Origin: Streptomyces buecherae
GTDB taxonomy: Bacteria; Actinomycetota; Actinomycetes; Streptomycetales; Streptomycetaceae
NCBI RefSeq assembly: GCF_014295035.1
Contig: NZ_CP060404.1
Location: forward strand, 5,682,501 to 5,746,500
Direction: 5' to 3'
DNA length: 64,000 bases
Positions within the stretch are counted from its first letter, which is position 1; each line of letters begins with the position of its first letter. This document shows positions 51,705 to 61,457 of the stretch, one piece after another. The notes beneath the pieces are model-generated. The model was not told the origin of the DNA. It searched no databases and saw nothing but the letters and a program-made list of their open reading frames with translations. Made by a program: the position numbers and the translations under genes.

Positions 51705-52958
51705 ATGCAGGCGGATCACGACCAGCCGACCGGAGCCGACGAGGCGGGCGGGCCCGAGCGGCACGGCGGCGACGCGGGCGCCGAGACGGGCGTACGGGAG
51801 GACGGGGGCGCGGCCGGGCGTGGGGGGACGCCGCTCGTCGGGTTCACCGTCGGGGTGACGGCGGCCCGGCGCGCGGAGGAGCTGATCGCGCTGGTGGAGC
51901 GGCGCGGGGCCACGGTGGTGCACGCGCCCGCGATGCGCATCGTCCCGCTCGCCGACGACGGCGAACTGCGCGCTGCCACCGGGCAGTTGGTCGAGCGCGG
52001 GCCCGATGTGGTGATCGCCACCACCGCCGTCGGCTTCCGTGGCTGGACCGAGGCCGCCGATGGCTGGGGGCTGGGCGACGCGCTCCTCGACCGGTTCCGG
52101 GGCGCGGAGCTGTTGGCCCGCGGGCCCAAGGTGCGCGGCGCGATCCGCGCCGCCGGCCTGACCGAGGACTGGTCACCCGCCTCCGAGTCGATGGCCGAGG
52201 TGCTCGACCGGTTGCTGGCCACGGGCGTGGCCGGGCGCCGGATCGCGGTGCAGTTGCACGGCGAGCCGCTCACGGAGTTCGTGGCGGCGCTGCGGGACGC
52301 GGGCGCCGACGTGGTCGGGGTGCCCGTCTACCGGTGGCTGCCGCCCGAGGACCCGGGCCCGCTCGACGGGCTGATCGACGCCTCGGTCGCCCGTACCGTG
52401 GACGCGATCACCTTCACCAGCGCGCCCGCGGCCACCAGCCTGCTGGACCGGGCCCGGGAGCGCGGCCTGCGCGAGGCGCTCGTCGACGCGCTGCGCCACG
52501 ACGTGCTGGCGGCCTGCGTCGGCCCGGTCACCGCGCAGCCGCTGGCCGCGTACGACGTGCCCACCGCGGCGCCCGAGCGGTTCCGGCTCGGGCCGCTGGT
52601 GCAGGTGCTGTGCCAGGAGCTTCCGGCGCGGGCGCCGGTGCTGCGGGTCGGGAGCCACGGGGTGGCGGTGCGGGGGCGGGTGGCGCTCGTGGACGGCGAG
52701 CCGCGATCGGTGACGCCGGCCCAGGCCGCGCTGTTGCGCGCGCTTTCCCGCCGTCCGGGCCAGGTGGTGGCGCCGGCCGCGTTGCTGCGCGCGCTGCCCG
52801 ACCCGGTGGGCGGCGAGGGCGCGGTCGGGGCGGCGGTGGCCGGGCTGGACGCCGCGCTCGGCGTGCCGGGGCTGGTCGAGGCCGTCGCCGACCGCGGGTA
52901 CCGGCTGGCGGCGCCGGAGCCGGGCCCGGGCGACGGGGCGCGGCTCGGCGACGCCTAG
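51705..52958 (+). CDS. nnaR: NnaR-type regulator: HemD-like domain plus winged helix
   Basis: A 417-residue fusion. Residues about 45-300 are uroporphyrinogen-III synthase-like (PLVGFTVGVTAARRAEELIALVERRGATVVHAP, VIATTAVGFRGW, DAITFTSAPAATSLLDRA). The C-terminal part (about 315-405) is an OmpR-type winged helix (LVDGEPRSVTPAQAALLRALSRRPGQVVAPAALLRALP ... LVEAVADRGYRLA). In Streptomyces and mycobacteria this fusion is NnaR, an activator of nitrate/nitrite assimilation acting with GlnR (established knowledge). It probably no longer serves mainly in heme synthesis. ATG at 51705 with a gcgaggca site; the upstream frame is unlike protein. A nitrate transporter is not seen in this window. Confidence 0.85.
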   Translation: MQADHDQPTGADEAGGPERHGGDAGAETGVREDGGAAGRGGTPLVGFTVGVTAARRAEELIALVERRGATVVHAPAMRIVPLADDGELRAATGQLVERGPDVVIATTAVGFRGWTEAADGWGLGDALLDRFRGAELLARGPKVRGAIRAAGLTEDWSPASESMAEVLDRLLATGVAGRRIAVQLHGEPLTEFVAALRDAGADVVGVPVYRWLPPEDPGPLDGLIDASVARTVDAITFTSAPAATSLLDRARERGLREALVDALRHDVLAACVGPVTAQPLAAYDVPTAAPERFRLGPLVQVLCQELPARAPVLRVGSHGVAVRGRVALVDGEPRSVTPAQAALLRALSRRPGQVVAPAALLRALPDPVGGEGAVGAAVAGLDAALGVPGLVEAVADRGYRLAAPEPGPGDGARLGDA

Positions 52959-53128
52959 CGCGCCGGGGCACGGAGCCGCTCGCGTTCCGGGCCGGTGCGC
53001 GGCGCGTCGGGCTCGGGCGTGTCGGGAGGGTTCCGGCCGGCGGCCGGGGGCGGCACTCTGGAAGCGGAGGTTCCTCGCGGGCGTCCGGTGGCACCGTGCG
53101 TCCCGGGCACTGAGGGAGTGGTGGGCGG

Positions 53129-53725
53129 ATGGCGGTCTCGGCCTCGTACGAGCTGCGTTTCGACGCCGGGCGGGTCTGTCTCGACCTGGTGGCCACGGTC
53201 GGCGGCCGGCTCGGCGACGAGCCCGTCGAGCGGCTGGACGGGCCAGGCCGGCTCGGTCAGTGGCTGCTCGGCGCCGGCCTGCTGCCGCCGGGCGTACGGC
53301 TGGACGCCGTGGACGCCGGTTGGCTCGCCCGCTTCCACGCGTTGCGGGACCTGCTGGGCCGCGTCGTGTGCGCCGAACTCGACGGGCGGGCCACCGACGC
53401 CGACCTGGCCCGGGTCAACGCGCTGGCCAGCGCCGCGCCGCCGGTCGTGCGGGCGGTGCGGGCCGCGGACGGCACCCTGGTACGTACGCTCGCCGCCCGC
53501 CCCGACTGCGGCGCGCTGCTCGCCCAGATCGCCAGGGACGCGGTGGACCTGCTCACCGACCAGCGGGCGCGCGGGCAGTTGCGGCGCTGCGAGGGGGAGG
53601 CGTGCGCGGTGATCTACCTGGACACCTCGCGCGGCCGGCGCCGCCGGTGGTGCTCCAGCGAGGTGTGCGGCAACCGGGAACGGGTGGCCCGCCACCGCAG
53701 GCGCGCGGTGGCCGCCCGGGGCTGA
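53129..53725 (+). CDS. CGNR zinc-finger protein (ABATE domain)
   Basis: A 198-residue putative stress-responsive transcription regulator. The N-terminal ABATE-type domain begins YELRFDAGRVCLDLVATVGGR. The C-terminal CGNR zinc finger shows CEGEACAVIYLDTSRGRRRRWCSSEVCGNRERVARHRRR, with the ligand cysteines in C-x4-C and C-x4-C order. The basic finger probably binds DNA (family inference). Target genes are unknown. It stands alone between nnaR and the HelD-like gene. Confidence 0.88.
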   Translation: MAVSASYELRFDAGRVCLDLVATVGGRLGDEPVERLDGPGRLGQWLLGAGLLPPGVRLDAVDAGWLARFHALRDLLGRVVCAELDGRATDADLARVNALASAAPPVVRAVRAADGTLVRTLAARPDCGALLAQIARDAVDLLTDQRARGQLRRCEGEACAVIYLDTSRGRRRRWCSSEVCGNRERVARHRRRAVAARG

Positions 53726-53827
53726 CGGCGCGGGGCGTGCGCCGTGCGTGAGGCGGAGTCGGACGTTCCTGATGTGGCATCAATTAATGCACGCACAGCG
53801 GGAGTTGGTGTGAGAACGTGGAAGCGC

Positions 53828-53859
53828 CACAGGCCCCGGTCGGGGGTCCGGGGCCTGTG
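53828..53859 (+). terminator. terminator after CGNR gene
   Basis: A perfect 12-bp stem (53828-53839 with 53848-53859) and 8-base loop, about 100 bases past the CGNR stop. The rest of 53726-54252 has no supported gene; it holds an AT-rich inverted repeat at 53777-53790. Confidence 0.8.
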
Positions 53860-54252
53860 TGCGCGGGTCGGTGGTGCCTTCATGTCCTGGCCGCTACGGG
53901 CGGTGAGCTGACCGCCGCGTAACGGAAGGTGAAGGCGGGCCGGCCCCATGCGTAGCCGCCCGGGTCGCCGGCGGCGGCCCGGGCGGCCTTCCTCGCGCGA
54001 CCCCGGCCCGGCCCCTGGGACCGCCCCCGGGCGCGTCCCCGCGTGGCGGCCTCCGAGCGCGAGGCCGGGCCCGAGCGCACGGCCCCGGGCTCCGGCTCGC
54101 ACGCTCGCGGCGCGGTGCCGACCCGGCTCGGGCGGCGTGGCGGGGGCCGCGGACCGGTCACCCGCTCCACTGGGCGGGCACCGAGGCGTGCGCGGACTGC
54201 CCCGGTTCGCGTACGGTTGACGGCTGCCCTACGCACACAGAAGGGGGCCTGG

Positions 54253-56844
54253 GTGGCCGCGCACAACGCCACGCACGCAGCATCCGTCACGTCCCGGCAC
54301 GCCGAGCCCGGGACCGAGGGTGCCCGTGACCGGGAGATCCGGGTCGAGCAGCGACATCTCAACCGGGTCTACCGGCGTCTTGAGGAGAAGATCCACGAGG
54401 CCGAGTACCTGATGGACGACGCGGCCAAGGGGGGTCAGGTGGGCACCCCCGGCGCGCTCGCCGAGCGCGACGCGCAGGTCTTCCGCGCCGGGGTTCACCT
54501 GAACCGGTTGAACAACGAGTTCGAGGACTTCCTCTTCGGCCGCATCGACCTGCTGCTCGGCAAGGACGGCAAGCGCGGCCCGGACGGCGCGTACACCTCC
54601 GTCGAGCCCGCGGACGACGCCGTACGCACCGGCGACGCCGGCGACCCGCACGCCGACATCGCCGAGACGCTGCACATCGGGCGGCTCGGCGTGCTCGACG
54701 CCGAGTACACGCCGCTGGTCATCGACTGGCGCGCGCCGGCCGCCGCGCCGTTCTACCGGGCCACCCCGGTCGCCCCGGGGCGGGTGGTGCGCCGGCGCGT
54801 CATCCGCAGCAAGGGGCGCAAGGTGCTCAGCGTCGAGGACGACCTGCTGCGTCCCGAGCTGACCGCCTCGCTCGACGGGGAGCCGCTGTCGATCATCGGC
54901 GACGGCGCCCTGATGGCCGCGCTCGGCCGGGCCCGCGGGCACACCATGCGCGACATCGTCTCCTCCATTCAGGCCGAACAGGACCTGGTGATCCGCGCGC
55001 CGGCCAACTCCGTCACCGAGGTCGAGGGCGGGCCCGGCACCGGCAAGACCGCCGTGGCCCTGCACCGCGCCGCCTACCTGCTGTACCAGGACCGGCGCCG
55101 GTACGCGGGCGGCATCCTCATCGTCAGCCCGACCCCGCTGCTCGTCGCGTACACCGAGGGCGTGCTGCCCTCGCTCGGCGAGGAGGGGCAGGTCGCCATC
55201 CGGGCGCTCGGCTCCCTGTCCGAGGCGGCCGAGCCGTCCGAGCGGGGCGGCGCCGGCGGCGGCAGTGGTGCGCCGGCGTACGACGAGCCGGCCGTGGCCC
55301 GGGTCAAGGGCTCCATCCGGATGGCGAAGGTGCTGCGCAAGGCGGCCAGGGGCGCGCTCACGCTGCCCGGCCCCGCGCCGCTGACCAGCGCCGACGAGGA
55401 CGGTGACGGGGAGGGGCAGCTCAGCTTCGACGGGCTCGGCGCCGAAGGCCGGCGCGCGGGCGGGCCGCCTGACCACCTGCGGGTGGTGGCGTTCGGCGCC
55501 CGGATCGAGTTGGACGCGCAGAAGCTGCGGCAGATCCGACAGGCGGTGCTCAGCGGCACCGCGCCGGTGAACCTGATGCGCCCGCGCGCGAGACGGCTGC
55601 TCCTCGACGCCCTGTGGTCGGCCTCGGGCGGGCCGCGCCGCTACCAGGACCCGGAGTTGGCGGCCGAGGCGCGCGAGGCGTTCGACGAGGACATCGCGAC
55701 GGAGACGGAGTTCACCGACTTCCTCGCCGCGTGGTGGCCCGAGTTGACGCCGCGCCGGGTGCTGGCCGCGATGGCCGACGAGAAGCGGCTGGCCCGCTGG
55801 TCGGGGGCGGGCGGCGGCGGCCGGGGCCGGGTGCTGACCCAGCGCGAGGTGCGGCTGGTCGCCCGTTCGCTGCGGCGCCTGGCCCCCGACGGCAGCGGCC
55901 CGCTGTCGGTGCACGACGTGGCCCTCCTCGACGAGTTGCACACGCTGCTCGGCATCCCGGCCCGGCCCCGCAGGCGCGAGGCGGACCCGCTGGACCAGCT
56001 CACCGGCCTGGAGGAGCTGTCCACCTACGCCGACCGGTTCGCCGGCCGGCCCAGCCAGGCGGAGCGGCTTGAGCGGCTGCGGGACGAGGGGCGCACGGAC
56101 TACGCGCACGTCATCGTGGACGAGGCGCAGGACCTGACGCCCATGCAGTGGCGCATGGTGGGGCGGCGGGGCCGGCAGGCCACCTGGACGGTGGTCGGCG
56201 ACCCGGCGCAGAGCTCCTGGTCCGACCCGGACGAGGCGGCGGCTGCTCGCGACGAGGCGCTGGGCACCCGTCCGCGGCGCCGCTTCCAGCTCACCGTGAA
56301 CTACCGCAACCCGGCCGAGGTCGCCGAGTTGGCGGCCAGGGTGCTGGCCCTCGCGATGCCCGGCACGGTGCCCCCGACCGCCGTCCGCTCCACCGGCCTC
56401 ACCCCGCGCTTCGTGGTGCTCGGCGACGATCCGGGCGCCGTGCTGCGCGCGGAGGTGCGGCGGCTGCTGGCCGAGGTGGACGGCACGGTCGGCGTGGTGG
56501 TCGCGATGGAGCGGCGCGCGCGGGCCCGTGCCTGGCTGGCGGAGCTGACCGGGGACGACGCTGAGGCGGGCGCGGGCGCGGGCGCTGGCGTGGGCGCCGG
56601 CGCGGGCGTCGGCGGCGCGGGCGAGCCGCGCGGCCGGGTCGTGGTGCTCGGCAGTCTGGAGGCCAAGGGTCTTGAGTACGACGCCACGGTGGTGGTCTCG
56701 CCGGCGGAGATCGCGGACGAGTCCCCGGCCGGGCTGCGCGTGTTGTACGTGGCGCTGACGCGGGCCACCCAGCGACTGACCGTCCTCTCCGGCGAGCGGG
56801 ACGACCCCGACGCCGCGGGCGTGCCGGACCTGCTGCGGGACTGA
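54253..56844 (+). CDS. HelD/HelR-family RNA polymerase recycling ATPase
   Basis: An 863-residue UvrD-like ATPase that dislodges stalled RNA polymerase, and in some actinobacteria gives rifamycin tolerance (HelR). The N-terminal coiled coil (RDREIRVEQRHLNRVYRRLEEKIHEAEYLM) is the part that enters the polymerase secondary channel. Walker A is EGGPGTGKT (258-266). Motif II is VIVDEAQDLTPMQW; then VVGDPAQSSW, LTVNYRNPAEV and VLYVALTRATQRL. A Gly/Ala run (AGAGAGAGVGAGAGVG) lies near residue 775. Characterised actinobacterial homologues are about 730-750 residues, so this one is longer through linkers. GTG start with agaaggggg upstream. I see no clear rifamycin-associated element upstream, so I call the family only. 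Confidence 0.88.
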   Translation: MAAHNATHAASVTSRHAEPGTEGARDREIRVEQRHLNRVYRRLEEKIHEAEYLMDDAAKGGQVGTPGALAERDAQVFRAGVHLNRLNNEFEDFLFGRIDLLLGKDGKRGPDGAYTSVEPADDAVRTGDAGDPHADIAETLHIGRLGVLDAEYTPLVIDWRAPAAAPFYRATPVAPGRVVRRRVIRSKGRKVLSVEDDLLRPELTASLDGEPLSIIGDGALMAALGRARGHTMRDIVSSIQAEQDLVIRAPANSVTEVEGGPGTGKTAVALHRAAYLLYQDRRRYAGGILIVSPTPLLVAYTEGVLPSLGEEGQVAIRALGSLSEAAEPSERGGAGGGSGAPAYDEPAVARVKGSIRMAKVLRKAARGALTLPGPAPLTSADEDGDGEGQLSFDGLGAEGRRAGGPPDHLRVVAFGARIELDAQKLRQIRQAVLSGTAPVNLMRPRARRLLLDALWSASGGPRRYQDPELAAEAREAFDEDIATETEFTDFLAAWWPELTPRRVLAAMADEKRLARWSGAGGGGRGRVLTQREVRLVARSLRRLAPDGSGPLSVHDVALLDELHTLLGIPARPRRREADPLDQLTGLEELSTYADRFAGRPSQAERLERLRDEGRTDYAHVIVDEAQDLTPMQWRMVGRRGRQATWTVVGDPAQSSWSDPDEAAAARDEALGTRPRRRFQLTVNYRNPAEVAELAARVLALAMPGTVPPTAVRSTGLTPRFVVLGDDPGAVLRAEVRRLLAEVDGTVGVVVAMERRARARAWLAELTGDDAEAGAGAGAGVGAGAGVGGAGEPRGRVVVLGSLEAKGLEYDATVVVSPAEIADESPAGLRVLYVALTRATQRLTVLSGERDDPDAAGVPDLLRD

Positions 56845-56887
56845 CGCGCGCCGGCCCCGGGCGGCGTTCGCCCGGGGCCGGAACGCG

Positions 56888-56922
56888 CGTCGGGCGCCTC
56901 ACCTGGGGTGAGGCGCCCGACG
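56888..56922 (+). terminator. terminator after HelD-like gene
   Basis: A perfect 16-bp stem (56888-56903 with 56907-56922) and 3-base loop tgg, 43 bases past the stop codon. Between it and the malic-enzyme start (to 57260) I see no gene, only an AT-richer zone near 57030-57060 likely to carry the next promoter. Confidence 0.92.
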
Positions 56923-57260
56923 TGAACGCTTAGGTGACGCCGACCCGCCATGCTCGCCTCGCGGCAAGTGGTCGCTCGTAGCGACGATGGTTGGGCCCGG
57001 GGGCTTGGATCGGGCCGGCGTCACGTCAAGGCTAACAAACTCAGCGCAGAAGCCAATCCCGCTCGGAGATGCCGTCGTACGGGGCCGAAAAGGGCTTCCG
57101 GGCGACTTGTCCAGTCTCGTATCGTGGAAAGCCGTTTCCGCCATCTGCTGGATGCGGGGTGGTTACCGAGTACCGACTGGTAAGTGGGAGCATCGACAGA
57201 CGCGGCCCGCCCGGCGTGGCCGCGTTCCAAGGGAACAAGGGAAAGCAGAGGAAGTCGGCC

Positions 57261-58682
57261 ATGGCAACGGCGCCTAGCGTCTCGTACTCGATGACGGTCC
57301 GGCTGGAGGTCCCCGCGAGCGGGACCGCGGTCAGCCAGCTCACCACCGCCGTGGAGTCCTCCGGCGGATCGGTCACCGGCCTCGACGTCACCGCGTCGGG
57401 ACACGAGAAGCTGCGGATTGACGTCACCATCGCCGCGACCTCCACCGCGCACGCCGACGAGATCGTCGAGAAGCTGCGCGGCATCGAGGGCGTGGCCCTG
57501 GGCAAGGTCTCGGACCGTACGTTCCTCATGCACCTCGGCGGCAAGATCGAGATGTCGTCCAAGCACCCGATCCGCAACCGTGACGACCTCTCCATGATCT
57601 ACACGCCCGGCGTCGCCCGGGTCTGTCAGGCCATCGCCGAGAACCCCGAGGACGCGCGCCGGCTCACCATCAAGCGCAACAGCGTCGCCGTGGTCACCGA
57701 CGGCTCCGCCGTGCTCGGCCTCGGCAACATCGGCCCCAAGGCCGCGCTGCCGGTGATGGAGGGCAAGGCCGCGCTGTTCAAGCGGTTCGCCGGGATCGAC
57801 GCGTGGCCGCTGTGCCTGGACACCCAGGACACCGACGCCATCGTGGAGATCGTCAAGGCCGTCGCGCCGGGCTTCGCCGGCATCAACCTGGAGGACATCT
57901 CGGCGCCCCGCTGCTTCGAGATCGAGGCCCGGCTGCGCGAGGCGCTCGACATCCCGGTCTTCCACGACGACCAGCACGGCACGGCCATCGTGGTGCTCGC
58001 GGCGCTGACCAACGCGCTGCGCGTGGTGGGCAAGAAGACCGAGGACGTACGGGTCGTCATGTCCGGCGCGGGCGCGGCCGGTACGGCCATCCTGAAGCTG
58101 CTCATCGCGGCCGGCGTGCGGCACGCGGTCGTCGCCGACATCCACGGCGTGGTGCACTCCGGACGGCACGACCTCGTGGACGCCGACCCGGACTCGCCGC
58201 TGCGCTGGATCGCGGACAACACCAACCCCGAGAACGTCACCGGCACGCTCAAGCAGGCCGTCGTCGGCGCGGACGTCTTCATCGGCGTCAGCGCGCCCAA
58301 CGTGCTCGGCGGCGAGGACGTGGCCGCGATGGCCGAGGGCGCGATCGTCTTCGCGCTGGCCAACCCCGACCCCGAGGTGGACCCGGCGGTGGCCAGGCAG
58401 ACCGCGTCGGTGGTCGCCACGGGCCGCTCCGACTTCCCGAACCAGATCAACAACGTGCTCGTTTTCCCGGGCGTCTTCCGCGGTCTGCTCGACGCGCAGT
58501 CACGCACGGTGAACACGAAGATGATGCTGGCCGCCGCCCGGGCGCTGGCCGACGTGGTGCTCGACGACGAGCTGAACGCGAACTACATCATCCCGTCGGT
58601 CTTCAACGACAAGGTCGCGGGCGCGGTCGCCGGCGCCGTACGGGACGCCGCCAAGGCTGTGACCGGCACCACGGCGGTCTAG
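57261..58682 (+). CDS. NAD-dependent malic enzyme with N-terminal ACT domain
   Basis: A 473-residue oxidative decarboxylase converting malate to pyruvate and CO2, feeding acetyl-CoA and anaplerosis. An N-terminal ACT-like domain (about 8-85, SYSMTVRLEVPASGTAVSQL) suggests amino-acid or ligand control. The catalytic domain includes YTPGVARVCQAIAENP, KRNSVAVVTDGSAVLGLGNIGP, the metal site FHDDQHGTAIVVLAAL and the NAD Rossmann motif VVMSGAGAAGTAILKLL. The end reads NANYIIPSVFNDKVAGAVA. ATG with cagaggaag upstream. In Streptomyces the NAD-type enzyme has been linked to lipid and antibiotic precursor supply (general knowledge). Confidence 0.93.
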   Translation: MATAPSVSYSMTVRLEVPASGTAVSQLTTAVESSGGSVTGLDVTASGHEKLRIDVTIAATSTAHADEIVEKLRGIEGVALGKVSDRTFLMHLGGKIEMSSKHPIRNRDDLSMIYTPGVARVCQAIAENPEDARRLTIKRNSVAVVTDGSAVLGLGNIGPKAALPVMEGKAALFKRFAGIDAWPLCLDTQDTDAIVEIVKAVAPGFAGINLEDISAPRCFEIEARLREALDIPVFHDDQHGTAIVVLAALTNALRVVGKKTEDVRVVMSGAGAAGTAILKLLIAAGVRHAVVADIHGVVHSGRHDLVDADPDSPLRWIADNTNPENVTGTLKQAVVGADVFIGVSAPNVLGGEDVAAMAEGAIVFALANPDPEVDPAVARQTASVVATGRSDFPNQINNVLVFPGVFRGLLDAQSRTVNTKMMLAAARALADVVLDDELNANYIIPSVFNDKVAGAVAGAVRDAAKAVTGTTAV

Positions 58683-59039
58683 GCACGGCGCGTCGCGGTG
58701 CCAGGGGTCGCCCAAGCGGCCGTAGGGTGGCGGGCAGCACAACGGCCGCAGCCCCTGAGCAAGACGCGAAGCGAACCCTGCGGTGTGCTGCCAGGAGCGG
58801 ACGGAGCGTCATCACAATGAGGCAGTGGCGCTTTTCGTGTGACTCCCCAGGGTGCCGGATTGGCTTTCGCGCCATAGGTGCGGGCAGGATGCTCCCCCGA
58901 GGACTGAAGTCCAGGGGGGACCCCCAAGGGGCGCGGAAAGATCGAAAGATCGGACCCGGGTCCGGGGACTGTCCGAGGGCCCTGGCAGCATCGGCTTCGA
59001 TCTCACGCCTCATTGGCAAGAAGAACACGGGAGTACAAC
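58683..59039 (+). promoter_or_regulatory. hup upstream region
   Basis: A 357-base spacer. It contains no supported gene. It likely carries the strong promoter and leader of the HU gene; AT-richer segments occur near 58810-58880 and 59005-59039. Confidence 0.4.
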
Positions 59040-59318
59040 ATGAACCGCAGTGAGCTGGTGGCCGCGCTGGCCGACCGCGCCGAGGTGACTCGTAAGGACG
59101 CGGACGCCGTGCTGGCCGCGCTCGCCGAGACCGTCGGTGAGGTCGTTGCTAAGGGCGACGAGAAGGTCACCATCCCCGGCTTCCTGACCTTCGAGCGCAC
59201 CCACCGTGCCGCTCGTACCGCGCGCAACCCGCAGACCGGCGACCCCATCCAGATTCCGGCCGGTTACAGCGTGAAGGTCTCCGCGGGCTCCAAGCTCAAG
59301 GAAGCCGCCAAGGGCTGA
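59040..59318 (+). CDS. hup: DNA-binding protein HU
   Basis: A 92-residue nucleoid-associated protein. It opens MNRSELVAALADRAEVTRKDADAVLAAL and has GDEKVTIPGFLTFERTHRAARTARNPQTG with the DNA-binding arm and the prolines that kink DNA. It is the short form without the Lys/Ala-rich tail of the second Streptomyces HU (HupS). The ATG is clear. The gene ends in one of the strongest terminators in the window. Confidence 0.96.
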   Translation: MNRSELVAALADRAEVTRKDADAVLAALAETVGEVVAKGDEKVTIPGFLTFERTHRAARTARNPQTGDPIQIPAGYSVKVSAGSKLKEAAKG

Positions 59319-59326
59319 GTCCCGAC

Positions 59327-59377
59327 ACACACGGCAGGGGCGGCCACCCACAGCGGGTGGCCGCCCCTGCCGTGTGT
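59327..59377 (+). terminator. hup terminator, 23-bp perfect stem
   Basis: Perfect 23-bp inverted repeat (59327-59349 with 59355-59377) with loop acagc, 8 bases after the hup stop. The following 740 bases to the end of murA (60116) hold no gene I can support; the long plus-strand frames there start inside this hairpin and lack any family signal. Confidence 0.95.
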
Positions 59378-60116
59378 CCACCTCCGTGTGGCGTGGGCCA
59401 CTTCGTCCGCCCGCCGCGCCAGCCGGCCCGCCCCGAACCGCCGCCCACCGGACCCGCTCGCGGCGCCCAGCGGGCCGCTGAACGCCGGAAGGTGTGCTTC
59501 CAGCGTCCTGTGGGCGTACCAGAGGCGTACGTAAAGGCCCTGTACGGCGGCGTGCGGGGGCTCCCGGGCGCCCGCTGGCCCGGAAGCCCGGCGGGCTGGC
59601 CCGGGGCGGCGGACGGGGTCGTTCCGTCGGCCCACGGAAAGCCGCCGCGGCGGGGTGGGCGACTGGGCCAGTGGCGGCGCCCCGGTCGACCCGGCCGGGC
59701 GGCGCGGGGCGCCGGGCGCCGCCGAGCCGTGGCGCGGGGGTCGCCGTCCGTGCCCGTCGCGGGGCGCTCTTTCGGCTTACTCCGGGGCGGGGGAGCGGGG
59801 CCCGGTGGACGGTTCGTGGAGGGCTGGGCGGGCGATTCGGGGCGAGCGTGGAGGCTGGCTGAAAACATTCGCCGTGCGCGCGATCGAGCGGCTATTTACG
59901 GCCATGATCATTCTTAACGGACGGGCCCACTCCGCCAGACGTGGGACGGCCCCGTGACCCACGGCCGGCGCCCCCGGACGGCGGGCTCGCGGCCCGACCG
60001 GCGGCCCTCGCCGCCCGTCCGCCCGAAACGGGCGCACGACAGCGCGCCGCCCCGCTCCGGGCGTACGGCCCGGGGCGGGGCGGCGGCGTGTCGTGCGCGG
60101 GGGCGACCGGTGGGTG

Positions 60117-61457
60117 TCAGCGGGCGCCGGCGCCCGGCAGCTCCACCTTCGCGCCCAGGTCGCCGAGCTTGCTCATGAAGTTCTCGTAGCCCCGGTTGAT
60201 CAGGTCGATGCCGTGCACCCGGGAGGTGCCCTGCGCCGCCAGCGCGGCGATCAGGTACGAGAAGCCGCCGCGCAGGTCGGGGATGACCAGGTCGGCGCCC
60301 TGCAGCTTGGTGGGCCCGGAGACGACCGCGGAGTGCAGGAAGTTGCGCTGGCCGAAGCGGCAGGCGGAGCCGCCGAGGCACTCGCGGTAGAGCTGGATGT
60401 GGGCGCCCATCTGGTTCAGCGCCGAGGTGAAGCCGAGCCGGGACTCGTACACCGTCTCGTGCACGATCGACAGGCCCGACGCCTGGGTCAGCGCGACGAC
60501 CAGCGGCTGCTGCCAGTCGGTCTGGAAGCCGGGGTGGACGTCGGTCTCCAGGGCGATGGCGTTCAGCGGGCCGCCGGGGTGCCAGAAGCGGATGCCCTCG
60601 TCGTCGATCTCGAAGGCGCCGCCGACCTTCCGGTAGGTGTTGAGGAAGGTCATCATGGAGCGCTGCTGGGCGCCCCGGACGTAGATGTTGCCCTCGGTGG
60701 CGAGCGCGGCGCTGGCCCAGGACGCGGCCTCCAGGCGGTCCGGCAGGGCGCGGTGGTTGTAGCCGCCGAGCCGGTCGACGCCGGTGATCCGGATGGTGCG
60801 GTCGGTGTCCATGGAGATGATCGCGCCCATCTTCTGCAGTACGCAGATGAGGTCCTCGATCTCCGGCTCCACCGCCGCGTTGGACAGCTCGGTGACGCCC
60901 TCCGCCAGCACCGCCGTCAGCAGCACCTGTTCGGTGGAGCCGACCGACGGGTACGGCAGCCGGATCTTGCAGCCGCGCAGCCGCTGCGGGGCCTCCAGGT
61001 ACTGGCCGTCGGCCCGCTTCTCGATCGTCGCGCCGAACTGCCGCAACACCTCGAAGTGGAAGTCGATCGGCCGGCCGCCGATGTCGCAGCCGCCCAGGCC
61101 CGGGATGAAGGCGTGGCCGAGGCGGTGCAGCAGCGGGCCGCAGAACAGGATCGGGATGCGCGACGAACCGGCGTGTGCGTCGATGTCCGCGACGTTGGCG
61201 CTCTCCACGTGTGACGGGTCCAACACCAGCTCGCCCGCCTCCTCCCCGGGGCGCACCGTCACCCCGTGGAGCTGCAGCAGCCCGCGGACGACGCGTACGT
61301 CACGGATGTCGGGCACGTTGCGCAGCCGGCTGGGTCCGCTGCCGAGCAGTGCGGCGACCATGGCCTTGGGCACGAGGTTCTTCGCGCCCCGGGCCCGGAT
61401 CTCGCCCTGCAGCGGGGTGCCGCCGTGGACAAGGAGTACATCGTCGGTGCCGGTCAT
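60117..61457 (-). CDS. murA: UDP-N-acetylglucosamine 1-carboxyvinyltransferase MurA
   Basis: First committed enzyme of peptidoglycan synthesis, adding enolpyruvate from PEP to UDP-GlcNAc; 446 residues. The catalytic cysteine is C124 (GLGGCDIGGRPID), so fosfomycin could in principle act on it. Other family segments are GAKNLVPKAMVAALL, LPYPSVGSTEQVL, HRALPDRLEAASW and VIPDLRGGFSYLIAALAA. ATG at 61457 gives MTGTDDVLLVHGG; the frame is open to 61643 but the added residues are not family-like. Convergent to hup, divergent from the yqgE-like gene. Confidence 0.95.
   Translation of the reverse strand: MTGTDDVLLVHGGTPLQGEIRARGAKNLVPKAMVAALLGSGPSRLRNVPDIRDVRVVRGLLQLHGVTVRPGEEAGELVLDPSHVESANVADIDAHAGSSRIPILFCGPLLHRLGHAFIPGLGGCDIGGRPIDFHFEVLRQFGATIEKRADGQYLEAPQRLRGCKIRLPYPSVGSTEQVLLTAVLAEGVTELSNAAVEPEIEDLICVLQKMGAIISMDTDRTIRITGVDRLGGYNHRALPDRLEAASWASAALATEGNIYVRGAQQRSMMTFLNTYRKVGGAFEIDDEGIRFWHPGGPLNAIALETDVHPGFQTDWQQPLVVALTQASGLSIVHETVYESRLGFTSALNQMGAHIQLYRECLGGSACRFGQRNFLHSAVVSGPTKLQGADLVIPDLRGGFSYLIAALAAQGTSRVHGIDLINRGYENFMSKLGDLGAKVELPGAGAR

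Noticed and set aside
51705..52958. Pure heme-pathway hemD
   Set aside because: The C-terminal winged helix and the absence of other heme genes favour the NnaR-type regulator.
54253..56844. DNA-repair helicase UvrD/PcrA
   Set aside because: The N-terminal coiled coil and split motor match the HelD/HelR family, which acts on RNA polymerase.
59357..59917. 186-residue frame after hup
   Set aside because: Starts in the terminator hairpin and has no family signal or ribosome site.
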